A stretch of DNA of 57,792 nucleotides from Phaeoceros laevis (taxonomy: Eukaryota > Anthocerotophyta > Anthocerotopsida > Notothyladales), in the NCBI GenBank assembly GCA_049999765.1, contig JBNGIQ010008494.1:76053-133844 (forward strand), read 5' to 3'. The translations under genes were made by a program, and so were the position numbers. This document shows positions 1-9,700 of the stretch, piece by piece; position 1 is the first letter of the stretch; every line of letters starts with the position of its first letter. The notes under the pieces are model-generated. The model was not told the DNA's origin. It saw only the letters and a list, made by a program, of their open reading frames with translations, and did no database searches.

Positions 1-4
1 TAAG

Positions 5-375
5 AGACAGGTGGTAGAGGGGGCAGAGGTGGATTTGGTGACCGTGGAGGTGAGTTGTCTTGGACATGAGCTTTTTAAACCTTGCATGTCCTTGGTCTGG
101 ACCTTTGGAGATTGCACATGTTATTCCCCCTGTCAACTGTAATTGATTCTGTTATCAGGGAGAGGTGGTCGTGGTGGTGCCCGGGGAAGAGGGGGTGATC
201 GTGGGGGGCGTGGAGGTGGCCCTAGGCAGAAAGTAAACCTTGCTGCAACTGGAACAGGTATTAACCCCTTCTACCTTGTCTCTGTCTTTTTCTACGTGGC
301 TTTATTTTCATGAAGATACTAAGTGATCCGTTAATTAACTTGACAGGGAAGAAGACAACTTTTGGGGATGATTAG
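5..375 (+). CDS. 3' end of an RGG-repeat RNA-binding protein, nucleolin-like (partial)
   Basis: Three C-terminal exons are visible: about 5-49, 159-257 and 347-375 (TAG at 373-375). Both introns have GT-AG ends and lie in phase 1, and a phase-1 acceptor at 4 would continue the gene off the left edge. The peptide is almost pure Gly/Arg (GRGGRGGARGRGGDRGG) and ends in ATGTGKKTTFGDD. RGG/GAR tails bind RNA and are arginine-methylated. An RGG tail followed by a short KKTTF-acidic end fits my memory of plant nucleolin. Other RGG proteins, for example GAR1, cannot be excluded because the RRM part lies outside the window. It converges on the BTF3 gene. Confidence 0.55.
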
Positions 376-1056
376 GACGGCAAGCACTGTAGACTGCAGA
401 AGTTTAGCCTGTGGTCTTATTAGAGGCTGCTATCCTTACAAGTAGTCCAGGATTGTAGGAGCCCTGGACTCGTTTTGTAGCTAGAACTAGTATATAGGGG
501 AAGGCGGGACATGTCACGATAGTATTAGATTGCATGACACGAGATCCGGTTTCTGTGGGCAACGAAGAGCTAATTACTGTGCAAGACATTGTGCAAGACT
601 CTGGCCCCTGTCTTCTTGTGCACTTCCGAAGGTTGGTAGGGAGCATTATGGTGGGGTAAATACCATAGCTTCAATTGGCTTGGGAGCGCTCATGAAGTCT
701 ACCAGCATTCTAGCATCACCAGTGTGGCACACTCAGGGACACTACTGCAACTTGTGGCAATCGTAGACAGGTCATCGATACCGTTGCTCGCGTAATGAGG
801 CGTTTCAGGTCCTGTACAATGTGAGTTTCGATTGCAAGACCTGTTAGACCCCACGATCTGTTTCGCTTTGTGGACGTCCACAGAGTTGCGAGGTAAATGT
901 CAATTTTTACTGAGTATGTCAGCATGCGTTGGCCAGACCAATGTGCCACGCCCCGTCAGGCAAAAAGCGATGAGTGAAGGCCCGAAAATTATCGTATAAA
1001 GTCTCACGCGGCAGGAGGCAGTGGCTGAGCTCCGGCGTCTGTTCGTCGGTTTCTGC
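376..1056. other. Intergenic between convergent genes
   Basis: This stretch holds the presumed 3' UTRs of the RGG-protein gene (+) and the BTF3 gene (-). Short ORFs occur on both strands, but none shows recognisable family motifs or a plausible exon structure. Confidence 0.5.
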
Positions 1057-2052
1057 TCAAACTGGAGTTCCACTTCCCAGCGATTTGGCGACCTCCTCAA
1101 AGGTCTCGCCCTCTACCAGCTCGGGAACATCATCGTCGTCCTCATCTATGGCACCAGCCTCTTGCCTCTGGTACTGCTGGGCTATTTTCTTCAGGTTGGC
1201 CAAGTTGTCAGGGCCTGCGCACATTAAAAAGTCAAATGGAAAGTCAGTGGTTTTAAAGTCCAAAAAGTTCCGCGCAATTAGTGTGGACCAAAAAGAATTC
1301 ACAAGAGCCATGCCACACAAGCTCACCGAGCTGGTTGATGATTCCCGGAAGCAAGTCTTGCAGCTCTGATGATATGCCATTGAAAAGGGACCAAGCATCA
1401 GCATTCAAAACGAGAGAAGACAACCTCCAACTACCAGGCAAGCAGTAAAAGGGCATCCAAGAACCACCCAGCTGTGGATTTTTGCAAACTACAAACTACA
1501 ATTTGCTGTCCAGCTGAACACTCACTCTTCGTTTGGGAGGGTCCGCTGACAACCCATGTGTTGGCAGCAATGGATGCTTGCACTGCAACAAAATGAAACA
1601 AGGGGTTGATCAGAAACATGATGGCAAGAAAGACAACTCAGAAGACAAAACATGTGGCTGCCAAGCAGAGGAGGCAGAGCGTGGCAGAATCTCAACAGCC
1701 ACTGAAGAATAACGTAAAATATCACGGCACAGGTACTAGTACAACCTTTGGGGTTAGAGAAGTGAATGACGGTCTCATCCTTAAAAATGTTGACCTCTTC
1801 AATTCCAGGTATGGTATTCACGCCGAGCCTTTTCAAAGTGTTCTGCAATCTTTTATCGTCGGTCGTGGTTGTTTTATGCACGGCCTTCTTCTTCCTGTTG
1901 CGGCAATTTCAACCTCATTAGCCTCATCCAGCCCTTGCCACAAAAAAGCACTGGCTTTCCTGCATATGGTACTCCGTCGCTCACCTTCTGACGCTGCCCT
2001 TGCCGCCAGTGCGGACCGCACTGGCCATCTTCATCAGCTTCTCCCTATTCAT
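1057..2052 (-). CDS. BTF3: Nascent polypeptide-associated complex subunit beta (BTF3)
   Basis: Five exons read right to left: 2052-1985, 1894-1746, 1582-1526, 1365-1327 and 1214-1057. Their phases agree and the coding length is 471 nt (156 aa). The protein starts [20 protein letters not shown], followed by the basic RRKKKAVHK segment, [20 protein letters not shown] and [14 protein letters not shown] of the NAC domain, and the acidic tail [19 protein letters not shown]. This is the full length and order of plant BTF3/NAC-beta. The protein pairs with NAC-alpha at the ribosome exit tunnel, binds emerging chains and influences their targeting; the basic stretch contacts the ribosome. The start is the first ATG and gives the conserved N terminus. 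I see no damage. Confidence 0.95.
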
Positions 2053-2985
2053 CTGCCACACCCACGCCCGCCATCCAAAAAGTCAGAAAACCTCCCAGCT
2101 GTTCCTCATTTCCACCCCCACACGAGCCATACTCCACGGATACGTCCACGGCAACAGTTCAGCCGCCTAGCACACTTCCAATTCAGCGCAACATGGCACG
2201 GCGACATCTAGGATGCGGACAGGGCGCAGAAACGAGCTGAACCCGCTCAGTCACAAGACAGAAGACACAGTAACCGGTTGCTCAAGAACACCGCAAAGTT
2301 CAACAGGAAGGTGCCTACGCCCCACCGCCCATGCTTGGCAGTGCACCACAAGTCTTATCTCACCTTTCTACGAACGACGTTGCGCTCGGGGGCTAAGCTG
2401 GCTGTGGCGGCCTGAAGAAACAACTTCCCGAACTCCTGCCTTTCATAGCCTTCCCAACCTAATCGCCAACCCGTGATTTAGGGTTGGGTAGACGGATAAC
2501 GTAGCAGTCAGGGGGGGCTGAAATACTGGATCCCGTAGTTTGCTAGTGACCGGAAACCGGAAAGTGATGACTGGCTAGCGCTACAAGCGTAGCGCTTGGC
2601 TGGACCCAGCGCTACACTTGTAGCGCTTGGAGCCTTGGATGCACCAGCCTTACGAGCTTTACAATCGTAGAGCTCGTGCTATCGCCAGGAAGGCAGATTG
2701 CAGAGCTCCTGCTACCGCCAGGAAGGCATAGAAAGACATACCAAGAATTCTATCAAAACTTCGTGTAAACCTGGCACAAACCTAGCAATCATGCCCAAGT
2801 GCTGAAGGAATCAGCACAAAAGGAATTCATCAGTACAAAAAACCTCACTCGAAGCTGGTTGTAAATTGCACAAACCTAGCACTAGGAGTAAATAGGTGAA
2901 TGCCAGTGATCTGGTTGAAGTCAGTGTCCCAAGAAGTCCTGAAGTCCCAAGAGGTCCTGAAGTCCTAAGAAATCCCAAGAATCTG
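2053..2985. other. Intergenic with short hairpin repeats
   Basis: This stretch contains the BTF3 promoter side and no convincing gene. From 2577 to 2730 it is built of short inverted and direct repeats, described separately. Around 2928-2975 a degenerate direct repeat (a variant of agtcctgaagtcccaag) runs into the LRR fragment. Confidence 0.5.
2577..2730. repeat. Cluster of small hairpins and a direct repeat
   Basis: Two related hairpins lie side by side. 2577-2597 has arms agcgctac/gtagcgct and 2608-2628 has arms agcgctaca/tgtagcgct. They are followed by two copies of a ~27-bp direct repeat (about 2670-2696 and 2704-2730) sharing cgccaggaaggca. It could be part of a small non-autonomous element, but no terminal repeats or target-site duplication were identified. 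Confidence 0.5.
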
Positions 2986-3570
2986 ATGTACTCTGCCGTG
3001 AACAGCGTTCCACCATCACTGCTCCTTTCTAGAAATCAGTTTTATGGGTCTATCCCTTCCGAGTATGGCAAGATGAACAGATTGATGGCACTTGATCTCA
3101 GTCACAACGGGCTCTCTGGTCCTATTCCGGACACTCTATGGAACATGACGGCGCTGTACTCCCTAAACCTCGCCGACAACATCTTGTCAGGTAGCATCCC
3201 TCCCTCCTTGTCGAACCTGAACTTCCTTGCTTTGTTCAATGTGTCCAACAACAATCTGTCTCGTCCCGTCCCCGGTGGTACTCAGTTTTCCACATTTTCT
3301 GAAACTTCTTTCCTTAATAACCCTTCGCTCTGCGGTCCACCCCTGCAAGCGAAATGCGGAGAGCTGGTGGTACCACCTGAGATGCCTTTCACCCACGGCA
3401 GTGGAGAGAAACAACGGATGATATATGTGCAGGGCTTTTGGGTAGGGTTTGCTGCGGGATTTTCAGGAATGTGTTCCATCTTGCTTACAACAAGAAGGCT
3501 CAGATCTATGATCATGTACCGGCCATCCCCACAAAGCTACAGCCGAAGCTATGGAGTGTTTCATGACTAG
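2986..3570 (+). pseudogene. C-terminal fragment of an LRR receptor-like protein
   Basis: The open frame encodes about three plant-type LRRs (PSEYGKMNRLMALDLSHNGL, LYSLNLADNILSGSIPPSL, LALFNVSNNNL). These are followed by the typical receptor juncture (PGGTQFSTFSETSFLNNPSL, then CGPPL) and one membrane helix (about VGFAAGFSGMCSILL). This order is the C-terminal end of PSKR-like receptors or receptor-like proteins. The 15-25 upstream LRRs, the signal peptide and any kinase domain are missing. The first ATG is at 2986. The frame is open a little further upstream, but there it runs through a simple repeat and not LRRs. It is probably a 5'-truncated copy. A spliced upstream part was not found, and expression is unknown. 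Confidence 0.6.
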
Positions 3571-4617
3571 ACTGTCTTATGCGTAGGTGTGACATACAAA
3601 ATCGAAGATTCTGTGTGTCACTTCAACCCCTCTAGATATTCCATTGGCTGTTCTTTAAGCAGGTTGGAGACCCAATTCAATCTCTGCGGATGGACAACGT
3701 TCCTTGGGGCTAGAGACTCTGACGTTAGTCAAGGTGCAACCGCTGGACACTTCTACAATCAGGCCACCGTCGTATCGCGTTTGGTATCGAGCGAAATGAA
3801 ACGATACCAAAAAAATGGTATCACTGCCTTATTGTGGTACCAAGCGTTACCACAAACCCGGCAAATTCGAGATGTGATACCATGAGATACCAAATAAACT
3901 CGAGTTACAACGAGGGTTAACTAAGCGATACCAAACGGTTCTGTGCTTCGAGAATTTGCTCCACATAAGGACAAGATTAGTGGAGAATCTGGAGATTGAA
4001 TTCACTAAAAAAAAGAAGAGAGCCTTGAGATTATCACAACCCAAAGGATTTATCATCAAGAGCTGTTCCACAAGTATGTCATGTCATGAAAGGCTTGCCA
4101 GGGCTTATGCTAAAGTTCGAAAGAATTTTCCAAAAGAGCTTTCCAGTCATTGTATTTTATGTGTCTGTTCAAAACTTCAGAAGTTCTGAACTTTGACATT
4201 CAAGTTGATCGTATGTTTGTAACCTTTTAATACAAACATCTCTAATGCCGTGTGAGCTGTGCACCCTCCAGCCTCATCCTGTCAAACAAGTCACACACAA
4301 ACCTCACTGTCTCCTTGCCTCACTATCCTCTTGAAGAGCGTATGGATCCTTCAGTGCACTCCATGCCACAATCTCCCTTGCAGCCAACGAATCAGACACC
4401 TTTTCTGCATTCTCCAAGCTCCAGCACTTGTGACCATGATGCTCACCAAGTTAGAGCGCAAGACTTAATTATAAGCTGTCTTCTGCGCATGAAACTCCTT
4501 GAAATCACAGAGGCAGAGCGGCTACAGTTGCACATGGTTGTGGAAGGCATACAAAAGCGACATGATCAGGTGAAGTAATGTCTTCATGTTGCATAAAGCT
4601 GCATAGACTAATTACTA
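3571..4617. other. Intergenic, repeat-bearing, no supported gene
   Basis: A block of ggtatc/gatacc hairpins lies at 3782-3930. A 108-codon open frame at 4252-4578 (+) has no recognised motif and was not called. The rest shows nothing I can identify. Confidence 0.4.
3782..3930. repeat. ggtatc/gatacc inverted-repeat block
   Basis: Three hairpins share the same word: ggtatcg...cgatacc (about 3782-3808), gatacca-aaaaaa-tggtatc (about 3792-3812) and gtggta...taccac (about 3836-3853). Further gatacca copies follow. Repeated use of one palindromic word suggests a small fold-back element or a decayed repeat. Confidence 0.45.
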
Positions 4618-5028
4618 CTACTTCCTGAAGCAGTTCTTGATGGCCATGCCTTGCAATCCTAGCGGTTCATGTGTCTGCATCTTTCTTCCGGCAGCCTGTC
4701 GTATTCTCTGCCAGCTGGCCAGTTTCACCACCCTCAACGAAGGGCAGCTGCCGATCAGTTCCAACACCCACAGCCTCACACTACTGCACCACACAGCACC
4801 AGCAGCGGGATCATCCTCGAGATACGCAGGCGGATCCATCCGGAAATAGTCGCGACCTTGGTCCGGCCCTCCAAGATCCACCTCCTCGATGGTGGGTGGC
4901 ACCGCCCTCAGCTGCGTTACAAGCTCTCGCAGAGCTTGGGGCAGCTGCTCCACATAGATACCCACATCCATGTCGCCAATCTCACCACCAGAGTCCGCAG
5001 CCTCCTCCACCTGCCTAAGCGAGCTCAT
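4618..5028 (-). pseudogene. Dispersed 5' fragment of the TORNADO1-like LRR-Roc family
   Basis: The minus-strand frame matches the N-terminal module of the large LRR-Roc copy at 54 kb: an EEAADSGGEIGDMDV-like start, YVEQLPQALRELVTQLRAVP, then TIEEVDLGGPDQGRDYF and LWVLELIGSCPSLRVVKLA. It then loses similarity, so it covers only about the first 100 residues of a protein expected to exceed 1,000. Around the start, the ATG-ACG-GAT-GAG-CTC-GCT frame seen in the family runs into TAG, so the normal start is broken. Upstream, at 5198-5225, a leader word shared with the 51 kb and 53 kb copies is present. It is a truncated duplicate carried here with its leader. Confidence 0.7.
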
Positions 5029-5641
5029 CCGTCATCTCGACCGGCTTCTCACGCCTTCCAAGTTCCAAGGACTGCCCTTGTGAACTGAAGGTGTGTCGTC
5101 AGTCCTGACTTTGCAGTGTCTGCACCCTCGACAGAAGGAAGAACTACAAGTCGTGAAGAAAGATAATCCTCAAGCTCGAGGACGACGAGGAGGACGTCAC
5201 CATGACGGACGTTTACCCTCGGACCTCAAGCAACCGCGCACGATCGCGACCAAGCACGACGCACAACCACGCACGACTTGTTCCAAGTTCTGAACGATGC
5301 TGCTCTGAACTTCTGACTGGCCACCACCTTGTTAGCATGCCAGTTAGCTCCTAATTGGATTCCATCTGTTGCTTGCTTGTCACAACAATTTAGTGTCAAT
5401 GTAATAGCTACTAAGCAAGTATACGTGGTCTGGACTCTAGATATCACCACTGTTTGCCGCTTTCCTGTATGTTAACGTCAAGCCCTGATGATGTGGTTCG
5501 AAGCTGCAGCTGAGTTCACATGTAACCAAAATGCAGCAGGGTGTGGAGGCTTCCAGGTCGCCGGGTGCTTGACAAGCTTGCAGGGCACACTAATGAAGTC
5601 CTACTGCTGAGTCGAGTTTCTTTTTTTTTCTGTAGGGGATA
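5029..5641. other. Leader of the LRR-Roc fragment and 3' flank of PPR gene 1
   Basis: Contains the duplicated leader of the LRR-Roc fragment (minus orientation, to about 5290) and the presumed 3' UTR of PPR gene 1. No other gene is evident. Confidence 0.45.
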
Positions 5642-8600
5642 TCAGATCAGGATGTCAGATGCACCTTCTACTCCTTTCGCCCATTGGAACCTCACCTGTT
5701 CAACCAAGTCATACAGCTGTTTTTGCTGTGGGTGTTTCTGATCTCTCACGACAAAAGTGTGTACTGCATGTTCATGCTCAATCCAGCTCTGGCCAGGCTT
5801 CTTCCATCCACTGTCCCGCTGTCCCAACTCGTTTACGTGCCTGGCACAGTCTACTAGGCCAGCATCTGCATAAATGTTTGACATGAGCAGATATGCAGAC
5901 GCATTTTTCGGGTCCAGACTCAATGCACCTTGAAAAGCTTCTTCTCCCAGGGCTACCTTGCCGTGCTTCCGACAGGCACCCAGCAAACACAACCACATGG
6001 TTATATTAGGCTGGATTGGCATTGTCAACAGGAAACTCTCCAACTTTGTGAAGTATCCTGCGCGTGAAAGGAGGTCCACCACACTGACATAGTGCTCCAC
6101 CCCTGGAGTGATGCCATGCTCCCTGACCATGGACTCGAAGTACTCGACACCTTTGTCCACTAGACCAGCATGGCTGCATGCAGAGAGAAGTGTAAGGAAC
6201 GTGATCCCGTTCGGAATGACACCTGCCACGAGCATCTTCTCATAGTATTGCAGGCAGGTAGTACAGCGTCCCTGTCGAGCGTAACCAGCAATCAATGCAT
6301 TCCAAGCCACTAGACCATGATCCAGACGAGTATCAAACACCTTTTGGGCATCCTCCATGCTTGAACATCTTCCGTACACATGTATGAAGGCAGTGGTGAC
6401 AAGTGGGCTCAAGTCCCTTCTTGTAGAGACAAGGCTGTGATGGATCTGCCTACAAAGATACAAGCCTCCTACATCACTGCACACTTGCAAGATGCACAAA
6501 CCCGTTACCTCATTTGGGCTCACCCCAGATTCTTGCATTTCTCTGTACAGCTGCAGCACCTTCTGGTCTTGGCCCTGATGGATGTATGCCGTTAGCATTG
6601 CATTCCATGACACCACAGTATGGCACGGCAATCCTTGAAAAACATGCTCTGCATCCAAGATGCTGCCACACTTCCCATACATGTTGATGAGAACACTACC
6701 AACATATATGTCCGAATCATAGCTCCTCCTCCGGGCTTCAGCATGCATTGCTTTCCCCTTGTCCAAAGACTTTACTTTGGACGATTGTCCATCTACAACT
6801 ACGCCCTCCTCCTTCTCGGCAAGGAGTCCGCATGCTTGGACTGCAACAACAAAAGTCACATCATTTGGACTCACCCCTTTCTCCCTCAGTTGCTCATATA
6901 GCTGCACCGCCTTGTCTCCATATCCCTGCTGGGCATATGCTGCAGCCATCGCAGTCCATGACACCACATCTCGCTGGTACAACCCCTCAAACACATACTG
7001 TGCATCCAAAATGCTCCCACACTTCCCATACATATTGATGAGAGAGTTACCTACAAAGACATCTGAATTGTGTCCCGTCCACCAAGCTTCGGCATGCATT
7101 CGTTTCCCATGTTCCAGAGACTTCACTTTGGTGCCGAAACCCTCCACATCAAAGTCTTCTTCTTTCTCTGCAACCATAGCACATGCTTGAAAAACATTCA
7201 CAAAGGTCCGATCATCTGGATGTAACCCTTCCCCTCGCATTTGTCTATACAGCTGCAATGCCTTCTCTGCTTGGTCCTTCTCAATATAAGCTGCAACAAG
7301 TGAATTCCAAGAGACCATATCAGGCCGGGCCAACCGATCAAACACATTCTGTGCATCCATGACGAGCCCACACTTGCCGTACATGCTGACCAGGCTGTTA
7401 CCCACAAATACATGTGAATCATAACCTTTTCTTCGGGCATTTGAATGCAATGCCCTCCCCAATCCCAAAGATTTTACTTTGGTGGAGTGCCCATCCACAA
7501 CAACGCGTTCTTCCTTCTCTGCAATCATAATACATGCTTGAAGTGTGGACACAAATGCATGAGGATCTGGACTCACGCCTTCCTCACACATCCTCTCATA
7601 TAGCTGCACTGCTTTCTCTGCTTGATCCTGCTGAGCATATGCTGCAAGCATCACAGTCCAAGACACCACATTCCGCTGGGACAAGCCATCAAAGACATTT
7701 TGCGCATCCACAATGCTTCCACATTTCCCATACATGTTAACCAGGGTGTTGCCAAGAAAGAGGTTTGAATCATAACCTCGTTTCCTCGCCTCATGGTGTA
7801 TAGCCTTCCCTTGTTCAAGAAACTGAGATTTTGCGCAACGCCCATCAACAACCTCTTGTTCCTTTTCTGCAAGCATGGCACATGCTTGCACCACGCCCAC
7901 AAATGTCTGAGCATCTGGACTGATGCCTGCCTTTGACATTTGTTTATAGAGCTGCAAAGCATTCTCTGGTTGGGCCTGCTGCACATATGCCACCAGCATT
8001 GCATTCCATGACACCAAATTCCTATCACGTAGAGTGCGAAAGACATCCTGAGCATCTAAAATGCTCCCACACTTTCCATACATATTGATGAGTGATGTGC
8101 CAACGAACACGTCACGTTCACACTTGCTCAGCAAAACATCGGCATGAATGCGCCTGCCACCTTCCAGGTCGGTTAGACTGCCACACGCTTTCGCTAAGCT
8201 GACAAAGGTGTACTTGTTTGCCTGCACGCCGTCCTCTTGCATTCGCTTGTACATCCTTAGAGCCTCCGAGGCTTGCCCACACATGGCGTACCCTGATATT
8301 ACAGCAGTCCAGGCAAAAACAGTTCTGTGAGGCAACTGGTAAAAGACCTGAAGCGCCCCTTCAAGGTCTCCGCACTTTACCAACGTGCTCAACATATCTT
8401 CACCCAGGAAACTCACAGACTGCAACCCATGCTTGACAAAATGACGATGCACTATCTTTGCCTGAGCAAGCGCCTTCCTTTTGGCACATGCCCTCAAAAG
8501 AGACCTGTACAGATGCACAGAAGGAACAGTACCATCCTTGTTCAGGACATGAAGTACACTGTCCAGTTGCCTGTCCTCGCACAAATTCTTGGATTTATTG

Positions 8601-8758
8601 CTGGCTCTGGAAGGCCCAGCAACCAGAGACTCTTGCATATTCGTATCCGGGGATCCAATGGAGCTAGCTGAGTATACAAAAAGGCGGGTTTGGCCTGCTA
8701 GTTCAGCCAATACCGACAACCGCCACCTTGCAGTCCTCCTCGTTTTCAATCTGTGCAT
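5642..8758 (-). CDS. PLS-class PPR protein with E-type C terminus (PPR gene 1)
   Basis: Single exon, about 1,038 aa from the ATG at 8758. The frame is open from 8791, but that codon is GTG and is preceded by an in-frame TAG. A basic N terminus (MHRLKTRRTARWRLSVLAEL) suggests mitochondrial or plastid import. It contains about seven P-L-S blocks of roughly 125 aa with the core VGNSLVSMYGKCG, NVVSWNAML-type second motifs and a repeated AEKEE...VDG..TKVKSL.xGK linker. The C-terminal E region (GQSWIEHEHAVHTFVVRDQK) is present, but no DYW deaminase follows. Such proteins bind organellar RNA one base per motif and usually recruit an editing or processing partner in trans. A decayed PPR unit lies just upstream. 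The RNA target is unknown. Confidence 0.93.
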   Translation of the reverse strand: MHRLKTRRTARWRLSVLAELAGQTRLFVYSASSIGSPDTNMQESLVAGPSRASNKSKNLCEDRQLDSVLHVLNKDGTVPSVHLYRSLLRACAKRKALAQAKIVHRHFVKHGLQSVSFLGEDMLSTLVKCGDLEGALQVFYQLPHRTVFAWTAVISGYAMCGQASEALRMYKRMQEDGVQANKYTFVSLAKACGSLTDLEGGRRIHADVLLSKCERDVFVGTSLINMYGKCGSILDAQDVFRTLRDRNLVSWNAMLVAYVQQAQPENALQLYKQMSKAGISPDAQTFVGVVQACAMLAEKEQEVVDGRCAKSQFLEQGKAIHHEARKRGYDSNLFLGNTLVNMYGKCGSIVDAQNVFDGLSQRNVVSWTVMLAAYAQQDQAEKAVQLYERMCEEGVSPDPHAFVSTLQACIMIAEKEERVVVDGHSTKVKSLGLGRALHSNARRKGYDSHVFVGNSLVSMYGKCGLVMDAQNVFDRLARPDMVSWNSLVAAYIEKDQAEKALQLYRQMRGEGLHPDDRTFVNVFQACAMVAEKEEDFDVEGFGTKVKSLEHGKRMHAEAWWTGHNSDVFVGNSLINMYGKCGSILDAQYVFEGLYQRDVVSWTAMAAAYAQQGYGDKAVQLYEQLREKGVSPNDVTFVVAVQACGLLAEKEEGVVVDGQSSKVKSLDKGKAMHAEARRRSYDSDIYVGSVLINMYGKCGSILDAEHVFQGLPCHTVVSWNAMLTAYIHQGQDQKVLQLYREMQESGVSPNEVTGLCILQVCSDVGGLYLCRQIHHSLVSTRRDLSPLVTTAFIHVYGRCSSMEDAQKVFDTRLDHGLVAWNALIAGYARQGRCTTCLQYYEKMLVAGVIPNGITFLTLLSACSHAGLVDKGVEYFESMVREHGITPGVEHYVSVVDLLSRAGYFTKLESFLLTMPIQPNITMWLCLLGACRKHGKVALGEEAFQGALSLDPKNASAYLLMSNIYADAGLVDCARHVNELGQRDSGWKKPGQSWIEHEHAVHTFVVRDQKHPQQKQLYDLVEQVRFQWAKGVEGASDILI

Positions 8759-8834
8759 GAAGCTCCTTTCCCTGACGCAGGGAGTCTGCACCTATACTTC
8801 ATGAGGCATCCAAAATGTGCCTTCTTGTTGCGTG

Positions 8835-9055
8835 CTGGTGTACACACAAAGGGCACTTCCTGCTGGCCATACCTGCGGTTGTATCCCACGCCATCACAGT
8901 GTTGTGAGAACGACTGTCAGATGCTGTCTTGAGCATCCTCCAAGCTCCCACAATTTGCTGAAGTATCATACAGGCAATTGTTGACAAATATATCTGGCAG
9001 GTTGCACCGACAAGCATGTGAGCATGGACATCTTTCCCAGCAGCCAGATCTCAGG
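8835..9055 (-). pseudogene. Decayed PPR motif remnant
   Basis: Read on the minus strand, three frames together restore PPR-like similarity: DLAAGKDVHAHMLVG, then LPDIFVNNCL...CGSLEDAQDSI followed by a TGA, then HNTVMAWDTTAGMA. The order matches one L-S-P passage of the neighbouring gene (GKxIHAE, DVFVGNTL, YGKCGSxxDAQ, VVSWNAM). Frame changes and a stop show it no longer codes. It lies directly upstream of PPR gene 1 in the same orientation. Confidence 0.6.
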
Positions 9056-9700
9056 CCTGTTGTCCCACCAGCGTCGCTGAATCCTTAAAGTCAAACTATT
9101 GCCTGGACGACTACTGCAGGCCTTCAGATGCTTGGCTGCTAGGCGGCCAAGGGAGTTAAATCCGCCACGGGACAATTTACGCTTCATCCAGGGATCGGAG
9201 CACCCCGTTTCCTTCCGAGTGGGAGCCATGCTTTTCACTATGTTGGTTTGGGCCGACTTTGCAGCGCATATAGTCCACGGCAGATCGCATTCAGATTCTT
9301 CAATTGAAACGGGAGCTTCTCCTGCGGACAACTTCTGCAGCACCGATGCGACAACGGAGCTCTGACTGTCTTTTACTGTTTTTCCTTCAGCAGACGATGT
9401 CTAGGGCCCTGCACTCATTCAGAGTATTGACCTCCCTCCTGTTTGCGAGGGGGTGGGTGCTACTCGACCTTCTTTTTGCACAATGCTGCTAGTCTAGTCA
9501 GTGCATTTTTACCCCCACGGTGTCCAGGTCTCCAATAGAGTTGTGATTTGCCCCAGAGTTGTGGTCTCCTTGCTTCTGCCGGTGAAAGCGTTTACTCCAC
9601 AATTCTGCACAAATGCTGAATATAGCAAATCTTCCACACAGCATCATGTCTTGCCAGCAACGAGTCTGCGTACCGACTATTGAAGGCCACACATTGCAAC
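9056..9700. other. Intergenic, no supported gene
   Basis: Lies between the PPR remnant and the FTA stop codon. A minus-strand frame (8966-9343) contains a basic stretch (KRKLSRGGFNSLGRLAAK) but no family signature. I call nothing here. Confidence 0.4.

Noticed and set aside
4252-4578. 108-codon open frame (+)
   Set aside because: No recognised motif, Ser/Pro/His-rich composition and repeat-bearing surroundings; no evidence beyond the open frame.
8966-9343. 125-codon frame (-) as a separate gene
   Set aside because: Its left end overlaps the decayed PPR unit and the rest has no identifiable domain.
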